This document shows positions 55,801 to 64,000 of a DNA stretch of 64,000 nucleotides, in pieces (within the stretch, counting starts at the first letter, position 1; the number at the start of each line of letters is the position of its first letter). The DNA lies in contig JABMCL010001960.1 of assembly GCA_018857735.1 (NCBI GenBank), positions 186,001 through 250,000 of the forward strand, in the 5' to 3' direction. The notes under the pieces were generated by a model. The model was not told the origin of the DNA and did not search any database. It worked only from the letters and a program-made list of their open reading frames with translations. The position numbers were made by a program, and so were the translations under genes. Source of the DNA: Alviniconcha marisindica. Taxonomy: Eukaryota > Mollusca > Gastropoda > Provannidae.

Positions 55801-56955
55801 TTCAAAAACTACTAAAAGATATGCAAGGTAAAGCTGTGTACAGCACTAAATCAAACCTGCCTTAAACAAACACAATAATCATTAAGACTGAAGACACAGA
55901 ACATTACAACAACCTCAATGTGTTGAATCCATCACACCACAAAATTTATTAACTAATAAATATTATTATGGAAAAACAGTACAACACAACACAGAGCCTT
56001 ACAAGAGTGAGCTCACTGACCATCTCCACACATAACACACCGGCTGTCACTAGCACATGACCTCCACCTTCACGGCCTAACTACACTCCAGCATCTTGAA
56101 ACTACTCAAACTGAAGACTTGTCACTCCTTTCTCTAGGTCTACAGAGAGCTGCCTTGTCCTCAAAGCAGAGGGCAAAAACATGGCACAAATGTAGAGGAA
56201 ATCCCCAAACTGCTCATCCCATGAAGCTCCTCGAAGTTGAAGCAGAACTGATACACACAGTTGCACAGATGGCTGACACCGTATCCTGCATAAGTCTTTC
56301 ATGCTCCAGGTTGAACACACCACAGCAGCATTACATGTTACCAAAATGACATTTAGTTACATGAACCTGGCAACATGCCACGTGTTTATTCACGTAACTA
56401 AAAGTCATTCACTTACTTTGACTGATTAGAAAAACCTAGCATCTCTGCTTGATTTTCAGTTGTGTCAATGTGTCAAGTATTCAACTCACATCAGCTGTTT
56501 TCCTGCAATTAGCAGCAATACCTCTGATTGACCGCCTACAAAACACAGTCGTCAAGGCCTTGATTGGCCAACACATGATTCTGTTTATCCAGCAGATGGT
56601 CTTTTCAAGAACACAAGCTGAGCTTGCAAAAAAATTGTTTCTCATGGACTTTCTAGCACAACAATTTCAGTTGAAATAATTTAGTCATCACATATATTTA
56701 GTTTTAACAATTATTATTACGTATAATTAATTCCGTCTGCCCACTCTGTAAGCCTAGCATTTAGGATGGAGTGAGCCCAACAGAGATATTCCTCGACAAT
56801 AGACGACTCCACTCCTGTCAGTCAAAGCAGACACACCCTTAGATTTCAGCCAATCGCGTGCCGCAGCATAATGAGGTGCCCATGTGTTTTGACAAGGCCT
56901 GAAATCGCCTGGCAAGCTTTCGTGCCAGACACTGCAAGTGGTCAGTTGGCAGTGT
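55801..56955. other. Non-coding or weakly protein-like DNA
   Basis: A plus frame at 56040-56346 (RAALSSKQRAKTWHKCRGNP, then LLEVEAELIHTVAQMADTVS) is more protein-like than its surroundings but has no recognised domain. Near 56783 'gagatattcctcgacaat' repeats part of the 58.8-kb minisatellite unit. Confidence 0.35.
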
Positions 56956-56960
56956 TCGAC

Positions 56961-57172
56961 ATGGCAGGAAAGAAACCAGGAAAACGGAATTGTTGCTATG
57001 GCCAGTGTGAGTCAGACGAGCGATACCCTGACAAATGTGCAGGTGTCACATTCTAGCCACTTCCGAAGCCAAAAACAAGGCTGAAAGATTGTAAAGCTTG
57101 GATCAAGGCTGTGGTCGACCCCTTGATCAACAAAACCCGAGCGTGATAACAAAGAACTACTACATGTGTTCC
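56961..57172 (+). pseudogene. THAP-type zinc-finger fragment with in-frame stop
   Basis: The ATG at about 56961 starts MAGKKPGKRNCCYGQCESDE, then RYPDKCAGVTF and a TAG at about 57054. The same frame continues PLPKPKTRLKDCKAWIKAV. A shifted frame near 57150 gives ITKNYYMCSK. The order C-x2-C ... F-P-x-P-K ... W ... C-x2-H-like, and the M-A-G-K start, fit the THAP C2CH DNA-binding domain. THAP proteins include transposase-derived and host regulators, and are numerous in molluscs. Here the stop codon and a frameshift (and the poor CxxH end) suggest a decayed copy, though a splice site near the stop cannot be excluded. Confidence 0.6.
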
Positions 57173-57179
57173 AAGATAA

Positions 57180-58400
57180 GTCAGCCTTAGTACAAAACGT
57201 ACGATCCAGTTAATGTATGCATGCGTTCGGTTTTCTCTTTTGTAAGCTGTCAAAGTCAATGACTGTGTGCATGTGGTGGAAGTATAATTATTAGTGCAGG
57301 ACTACATGGCTAAACACAAAATACGTGCCGTATAACGGCCGAAATATTGTTCATTCACTTGGAACATTGCATTATCGGTTTAATAATAGTGTGTGTGGTG
57401 TGTGGGGGGGGGGGGGGGGGGGGTGCGTGCTGCACGCACTACGGTAAAAAATCTTAAAATTCAGAGGAGGTTTTCAGTGGTGTATATAATTGATGGCATA
57501 CTACTCACATTTAGATGCCCGTTACACTGAATATATTATATTGAGGAACTAAGCAGTAATGTGAGTTTTGGCTGAAAATAAAGTGCTTTTAATTCTGTCG
57601 ATAATTCTCTACACGGCTCTAGTAAAACCAAAACAAAAATGTGTAGGCATGCTCATGCAGACTACCAATAACTGCTGCATAAACTGTGAAAGGCAGACAT
57701 ACTGCCATACACCGATCGACTGGCATACTGTGAAACAGAGACAGACAGGTAGACAGACAGAGCACTTACAGACACACAACCACACTGAAACCGTGGGACA
57801 CACACACACACACACACACGCACACACACACGCACGCACGCACGCACGCACGCACACATCACACACACACACACACACACTGTACTGTGTGGCATGCCGG
57901 CTAAATCAGTGAAATATCCTACCTGTTCTGACGCTTGTTATACAGTAAAATCCAACTTGACAGTGACATTCCACAGGGAAAAGTATCCAACGTTAAGTGT
58001 GCTCACAATGATAATAATATGTCACAAGTTCAGTCCCAGTTTCTAAGTAAATATAAACAGTATGTATAATAAATGACCGAGCGGTAGCCAAACGTTTTAC
58101 TGTATCACTTATCAAAGGCATGGTGCTTTCAATGATATATTTCTCTTGCAGGTCTGGAGTAACTTGTAGAAAGTGATCTGTCATAGTCAGCCTAAATTTC
58201 TGTTCAGCATTAATTAAATTTCATTAATTTAATTCTGCTAAACTAACACATGAAGAAATCTGCGTATAACAGAAGCAACACAAAAATTAACCCCAATCCC
58301 TGTGGCTATAACTCTGCACTGTCACAGATATAGAAGTAACACTGCCGTCTACCATCCCCTCTTGTATTGCTGCTTCTCTCCACTGCTAGGCCGGAGTTGG
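57180..58400. other. Microsatellites and non-coding DNA
   Basis: Poly-G run of about 20 at 57403-57422 and (CA)n with CGCA units at 57799-57880. No gene seen. Confidence 0.65.
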
Positions 58401-58599
58401 AGTTCGCTAGTTTCTAACTGTTCTGTGTAGAGGGGGGGTGTAATCTGGCACTCCCAACTGTCAGAGGTCTTGACCATCTGGGCTTTGGTCTTGACAAAAC
58501 CTGGACCACTGCAGGAGAGAGGCTGGAAGTGTCTGTTTGGGTTACTAATTGCTTTGGCAAGCTGGAACCCATTTCACCCTCCCTGGGATGTAAACTGTC

Positions 58600-58800
58600 C
58601 CCTCCCTTTCCCATCTGACCAAGGAGGGCTGCAGACCATGTATAGGCGGGCAGCGACACAACACAACAGCGACAGGTCTCTCAGGTCTCTCAGCGGCAAG
58701 AGATCGAGAGTACTTTTGGATTCGGCTGCAGCCATCTTTTCGGTTCGCTTGCCAGAGGGGCGGAGCTTACGGCTGGAAGCGGTGCGTTGTGGAGTGGTCT
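58600..58800. promoter_or_regulatory. GC-box and CpG-bearing segment, possible promoter
   Basis: The segment contains 'gaggggcggagcttacggct', an Sp1/KLF-type GC box, with several CpGs nearby. A promoter or a repeat-internal CpG cluster are both possible. No first exon can be assigned. Confidence 0.2.
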
Positions 58801-59098
58801 ATTAGCAGGGTTATCACAATCTCCTCTCTTAATATGCAGTGGAAATAGAGTAGACTTCATCCCAGAGATATTCCTCGACAATTAGCAGGGTTATCACAAT
58901 CTCCTCTCTTATGCAGTGGAAATAGAGTAAACTTCATCCCAGAGATATTCCTCGACAATTAGCAGGGTTATCACAATCTCCTCTCTTATGCAGTGGAAAT
59001 AGAGTAAACTTCATCCCAGAGATATTCCTCGACAATTAGCAGGATTATCACAATCTCCTCTCTTATGCAGAGGAAATATAGTAGACTTCATCCATTTC
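58801..59098 (+). repeat. Four-unit minisatellite, 77-80 bp units
   Basis: Units start 'attagcagggttatcacaat' at 58801, 58881 and 58958, and 'attagcaggattatcacaat' at 59035. They end 'gatattcctcgaca' in the first three. Units are nearly identical (the first has an extra 'aat', the last has changes), so amplification was recent. Confidence 0.93.
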
Positions 59099-59997
59099 TC
59101 TGGAAAGATGCCTGGTCAAAAATGGCACTGCACAGTTGAACTAAAAATGGTAGGATTATAATTCACACATTCTGTTGACTTAAGAAATTTGTTAATGACT
59201 AAATCAGTGCCAGCAGCTTTTTCAATACTTCTCAAGCTTCAATCCATCACCCTGATATAACCATCATGGTTGACTGGTTTTCCTTCCACTTCAATACTAT
59301 TGCTAAGTGCAGGCAGCCTGCAAGTACAGGCAGCCAGCAACTACCACATATGCATGTTAAAGATCCTGTAGTCTAGAAATCAGCTTGCCATTAGGAGCAG
59401 TATCAAAATAAAAAGTATATACTGATTGAAGCAGAAGCACCAATATCTAAATGATCCCTACCCAAATGAATAAGAGGCGAACAGCAAGAGCATTAACTGA
59501 ATGTGGCCACCACATGGACGGGTGACTTCTGTGCTAGCTAGGCTTTGTGCCTGCCCTAAGAGTTCTCTGGAGTCAAATTCTGTCAAAACAACAAAAGTCC
59601 TTGAGATGAAACTATAAACTGAGGTTCCCTGTCAGAATATGCAAGGCAAGAGATGAACCAGAATCATAAAATCCTGCAGGTGCAGATGAAGCTAAGTTAC
59701 ATCTTTTGTTTTTATATAACCATGAAGGAAATTATTCCATCCAACAGAAGGTGAGATCTCTTGGGCAGCCATGGGCACCAGAATAAACTGTCACACACAA
59801 CCCCGCATCTTCTGCATCTTCTTCTTGTTTGTCCAGCAGGCACATATCAATTAGCAAGAATTAATCAGTAGGTGGAACTCTGTCACAGCTAACATTCCTT
59901 AAGGAAAGCAACCCAATCTTCTATGGGAAAAATTCCAGTTCATGACAATAAACCATACAACCCCCCCCCCCCACCCCCCCCCCCCCCCCACTGAAAC
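59099..59997. other. Non-coding DNA with a Jockey tail in plus orientation
   Basis: 59250-59280 reads 'caccctgatataaccatcat' 'ggttgactgg', the Jockey tail in the opposite orientation to the other copies. Poly-C tracts lie at 59960-59990. No gene seen. Confidence 0.5.
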
Positions 59998-60660
59998 AAG
60001 TAAGTAACTTGGTGTTTTACGCCCAATTAACCATTATGGTTATATCAGGGTGATACACATTTTGTAATCACACAATAGATATTAAAAATATGTACATGCT
60101 AAAACTGGTATATATACAGTTTTAAAAACAGACTTAAAAAATGGGTAAAAAGCAAACATAACCAAAAATTCTTTCAAAATTTAAATATTTCCAAAAATAG
60201 TGACTTCTTTCAAAAAGTTAAAAATCTTCTCAGGCGAAGTGTCCTGAAACAACACATGCAGCGATTGAGCTGCAAAGTGGCTCTCTCTCATTTCAATAAA
60301 ATCCAAGCAAGTAAGTAAAATATGTTCAATGGTTAATCCTTCATCATATCCAATGCACATTGGTGGTTCCTCACCCTTCAATAAAAAGGAATGAGTGATA
60401 AAAGAATGCCTACTGTGCAATCGGGCTATCACAGTCTGTTTTTTTCTATTTGTCTGAGGACAAACAATACACTCTTTTAAATTTGGAACTATGTAATTTA
60501 TTTTCCAAGAACTTATCCCATTCTGACTGCCACAGTTCTAACATATATTTGTTTGCATGTGATTTTAAGTCTGAGAAGGGGATGAGTTCAACCGAAATGT
60601 CACCAACAAGGGCAACAAACAAACAAACAAAACCAAATAACAACAACAAATAAACACCCT
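59998..60660 (-). mobile_element. Jockey-type LINE 3' end, copy 3
   Basis: The minus strand encodes VELIPFSDLKSHANKYMLEL and WQSEWDKFLENKLHSSKFKR (60649-60446). Then 60432-60181 encodes IARLHSRHSFITHSFLLKGE, CIGYDEGLTIEHILLTCLDF and a terminal stretch. This is the cysteine-bearing C-terminus after RNase H. It ends with the tail at 60060-59998. It has two frames, so at least one frameshift. It is better preserved than the copies at 52.9 and 47.9 kb. Confidence 0.82.
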
Positions 60661-60889
60661 CAGTTAATTACCTGAATACTGTCAGGTGTGTGTGCCCCAT
60701 CCAGGTAATAAGTGACACCTCTTGCATAAATCGTCTGGGTACGGCCTGGCCAGTGGCACTCACGCAGGCCTGCTCAAAAAATGACACATAATGTATCTAT
60801 ATAAACACTGAGTTTATGGTAATTATTCAGACTTTTTGTTCATTTCTAAGGTGGTTTGTTCATTAGCAGTTCTTCTGTCCTACATTTAG

Positions 60890-60912
60890 AGGCCCCCCCC
60901 CCCCCCCCCCTC
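60890..60912 (+). repeat. Poly-C tract
   Basis: About 19 consecutive C (60893-60911). Confidence 0.9.
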
Positions 60913-61069
60913 CACCTCTCCGAGTTACCTTCAGAGGAAAGAATGTTTGTGTATCATACAAAGAATGATGTGACTTTTATTCTGAATATATATGTTTCTT
61001 TTTTACATAAACATTCACTTGCATTCATTAGCTGATTCATGTTGAAGTCCCATGATAATGTGAATGTGT

Positions 61070-61075
61070 GTGTGC

Positions 61076-61162
<87 letters not shown>

Positions 61163-61170
61163 TGTGTGTG
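61070..61170 (+). repeat. (TG)n microsatellite, longest in the window
   Basis: About 45 TG units with one interruption near 61156. Frames through it are pure Cys/Val or Thr/His artefacts. Confidence 0.97.
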
Positions 61171-61443
61171 ATCAACTGAAATCAGTAAAGCTTTACAACT
61201 GTAACAGTTATTTTTGGAGAGAGTGCAAAAACAGAGTAGGGCCATTGTGGGGTGCATACCTGTGATCATCTGCTGTGACAGACATGTGCTATGTTGAACA
61301 GGGATGTCTTTAACAGCTGTCACACTTGTGTGATTTTCTACATTTCCGTGGTCACCTGCACATCAGATATTTAAACAAATGTTCCATGCAAAAATTTAAA
61401 ACAGAACGAGACCCAGAGTGCTCATGCAGAATCAACACACCAT

Positions 61444-61970
61444 GGAGTTAATTAGCACTCGAAAGATGTCACACAAACAACAACAAAGACCTCAGTCTAT
61501 TGTTGACCTCAATCTTTGTTGTTGTTTGTTTATTGATGGTTATTTAATTAGCACTCAAAAGATGTCACACAAACACAACAAAGACTCAGGTCTTTGTTGT
61601 GTTTGTGTGACATCTTTTTGTTGTTGATCACTTTTACATAGCACTATTCTCCACTCTCGAGGAGACTCACTGTGCTCACATGTGATTCTACATGAGCGAA
61701 TAAATTTCTATAGCGTGTTTTTGAATATCCACCTAAGTGGTGTTTTTGAATATCCACCGAAGTGGTGTACCTACAGCACTGGCATAGCTGGTGCCACATG
61801 AAACTGCTGCCATATCAGCGCATTCTGTGTACACCATACAATCATGCTGATGCACCATGTCACTTCATGCAAAGCCACATACATAATGTGCATGCATATT
61901 TAGCTGTAACCTGCCACCTGCACTTTTGTTGTGTTTGTGGGAACATCTTTCAAGTGCTAATTAACTCCCT
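61444..61970 (+). mobile_element. Hairpin-rich MITE-like element
   Basis: The left end 'ggagttaattagcactcgaa' and the right end 'ttcaagtgctaattaactcc' are inverted copies, and match the ends of 25186-25378. Inside, 61558-61620 is a near-perfect hairpin ('aagatgtcacacaaacacaa' pairing with 'ttgtgtttgtgtgacatctt'). The interior 61775-61925 also resembles 51540-51690. No coding capacity. It may be one MITE with part of a second end inserted. Confidence 0.7.
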
Positions 61971-62261
61971 TCTGTGTTGGTTCCATGTCAATACAAAGTA
62001 CACAAATCTCCAGTGTTATTTCTAGCTACATTGATTGTTAAGTTTTTGTGGAAAATGTATCAAAAACTGAGATCTCCCCAGTGACTATACTATTAATTCT
62101 TGCTTGTGTCAGAAAATGTATGTCATTCAGTTCCTACACAAGAAATGCCAAGTAGGGCTCCCATTACTGCACAAATGTGCATCCCTTATGCACTAGAACT
62201 GAAAAGGACGCACTAACCTTCCACATACAGGGTCCCACAGGACACACTAAACAAAAAAAGC

Positions 62262-62460
62262 CTGGTTATGTCTTTTTTAAGTCCAGACCTTCTGTTCCCA
62301 TCTGATGGAAAATGTGGTCATATGAACTCTTTGTCTGAGGTCCCTGACATTTGCAACAGGGTGTACACACTGAGCCACGCAATTTATGTATCATGTCTTC
62401 TGTCTCAAAACCAACAGCTACCTTACACTGACTTTGTTGTTGACTAGTACCCAAACATCA
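62262..62460 (-). other. Unrecognised protein-like minus-strand frame
   Basis: The minus-strand frame includes CKVAVGFETEDMIHKLRGSV, then CTPCCKCQGPQTKSSYDHIF, ending LDLKKT and a stop at 62266. The cysteine cluster could be a metal site. No domain is recognised and there is no clear start. It could be a last exon or a transposon fragment. Confidence 0.2.
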
Positions 62461-62520
62461 AGAAACACAGAGGATTACAAACCTTACTCCACATCAGAGA
62501 AACAGAAACACCAGAAGGAA

Positions 62521-62710
62521 GTAAATAAACATGGTGCTTAATGTCCACAGAAACCATAAGGTTTATTACTATTAGGGATGGGGAGAGGGGGTGGGGAGGG
62601 GGTATGTAACAAACAAGTAAGTAAATAAGTAAACATGATGCCTAATAGCCACAGAAACCACAAGGCTTATTAGGGAAAGGGGGGGTGGGGGGGTGGGGGG
62701 TATGGAGGTG
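62521..62710 (+). repeat. Two tandem SINE-like repeat fragments with G-rich tails
   Basis: Copies at 62521-62600 and 62613-62710, each 'gtaaataaacatggtgctta'-like, then 'tccacagaaaccataaggtt' or 'gccacagaaaccacaaggct', then 'ttagg' and a G-rich tract. Confidence 0.65.
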
Positions 62711-64000
62711 GGGGAAGAGGGAGACAAAATTCACAAATCATGTCAGCACTTTATGTACTCTACACTGTGAGATGTTTTGGTCTTCTGTTTTGGTCTTCTG
62801 ACCGAGAAGTTTAGTATCAAAAACATGACAAAGAAACCAACGATTAACAGAGATCTTTGTCATTGTGACAGCTTCTAACATGAAAATTTTTTGGTTATGA
62901 ATTTCCAGCTGTCAGAATAAGAACAGAAAAAAGAGAAATAGAGTTTCTCGAGTAAATTGGTTTTGCTGAAACTGGCACAAAGGAAGGCAATTAAGTTTTG
63001 GGAGTTGGTAAGATTTCATTACAGAATCTGCCTTAGCTATTTGTATCAATCACCCCGTTCTCTATTTGCAAAAGATAAAAGCTTTCTCCCTTCATTCTCT
63101 CTTTGGTTTTGATCTGTTCCAGATTCAAAGCATACCGATACTCTAACTTGTTTTGGACACATATTTTGTAATGGTCTTGTGTTTGAAAATGACACATATT
63201 TTGCTTTCTTACTATGCAACTTAAAAATCCTGATACTGACTGATGGATGCCACTAAAACATGTTTACCAAGTTGGCAGGGCTGCCAACCACCACAGTAAT
63301 ACTGACATGGAGAACTATGAGAAAAGGCCATTGAATAAACCTATTATTGCCATAATGATTAGTTAGTAATTGCATTTTAATGTTCTGTCAACCAAACAGG
63401 GTCACCTCACGACAATCAAACTCTGCCATAAGCAAATGTACATTTCAAAACTCTTTTCATATAACAATAAACTCTCATCAGTCCACAAAATGAATCCCTA
63501 CACAAACATAAAATGAAACACACATACACAAACATATGAAACACACATACACAAACATCAAACTTTTTTTTTTGAAGTGGTAGTCCCTTTAGTATTACCC
63601 CTGTTAAAAGAGCGCGTAAGGCTAGGACATGCTGGTATTGTCAGCCATTCCATCTAATTTATTAATACAAGACTAAAGAAAAAATATTTAAAAAGAGTTA
63701 TGCACAGAAATATATATAAAAAAATGAAAAATATGATATAAATGCATGATGTCAAAACCAGTGCCATATGGCAGCAAGCTGCATATACTACCTACCAACT
63801 ATCATCTCCTTGCTTTCAATAAGAGCCATACAAAAAAGCCTAACTCTTAACTAAACATGTTTGTGAGTTAAATGACAAGACAGAAAGAACAAGAGGACTA
63901 GGCAGAAAAAACACAACATAAGACAGGAGATAGGAAAGGGGAATCAAATGACAGCCCTGAGATTCAAGACAAGGGGTTACATTAGACATCACCGGCCTCC
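62711..64000. other. A/T-rich non-coding DNA, nothing recognised
   Basis: No open frame of note, no repeat with a partner elsewhere that I could see apart from short CA runs near 63510-63560. Confidence 0.5.

Noticed and set aside
58801..59098. CRISPR-like array
   Set aside because: Units are contiguous with no variable spacers, in a eukaryotic context.
61015..61323. Thr/His-rich frame of 102 codons
   Set aside because: Reads straight through the 45-unit TG microsatellite.

Overview
This window looks like eukaryotic, intron-rich, repeat-laden DNA from an invertebrate animal, most likely a marine gastropod mollusc. That assignment is an inference. It rests on the mix of L2-, Jockey- and L1/Tx1-like non-LTR elements, a decayed Ty3/Gypsy element, tRNA-derived SINEs, repeats full of TGACCTTGACCTTGA motifs and very many (TG)n, (GA)n and poly-G/poly-C tracts. 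There is no bacterial-type gene organisation, operon, CRISPR array or rRNA gene. Most long open frames are shadows of microsatellites or pieces of dead transposons.

Layout. 0-6 kb: AT-rich non-coding DNA with one SINE, a degenerate minisatellite-like family (about 0.95-1.45 and 4.4-5.56 kb) and a near-identical 172/178-bp direct duplication. 6.2-10.9 kb: an L1/Tx1-type LINE on the plus strand, split by a second, minus-strand copy of a related LINE. 11.5-17.2 kb: a complete but dead Gypsy retrotransposon with both LTRs. 17.3-25 kb: unassigned DNA, a tandem 400-bp duplication, SINE and hairpin repeats, and the first copy of a 1.9-kb dispersed repeat (22.2-24.1 kb) whose second copy is at 35.1-37.1 kb. 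25-30 kb: a small MITE-like element, LINE tails and the best host gene evidence: the last exon of folylpolyglutamate synthase on the minus strand (26850-27319), next to a broken SAP-like fragment on the plus strand. 30-38 kb: minisatellites, an 87-bp inverted repeat, a probable solo LTR and a LINE C-terminal fragment. 39-40.1 kb: a possible two- or three-exon gene for an unidentified membrane protein. 41-46.3 kb: two L2-type LINE fragments, the second split by a 1.64-kb TG...CA insertion with a 4-bp ATAT target duplication. 46-53 kb: LINE 3' ends of several families. 53-55.8 kb: a Jockey-type LINE on the minus strand with reverse transcriptase and RNase H remains. 56-64 kb: a THAP zinc-finger fragment with a stop codon, a four-unit 77-80-bp minisatellite, another Jockey tail, a hairpin-rich MITE and SINE copies.

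How it works together: apart from FPGS, and possibly the 39-40 kb exons, nothing here looks like intact host coding sequence. The window records successive waves of retrotransposition and decay. I did not find a convincing new enzymatic system. The most interesting structures are nested insertions, hairpin-forming non-autonomous repeats, and a repeat family that carries arrays of an extended nuclear-receptor half-site.
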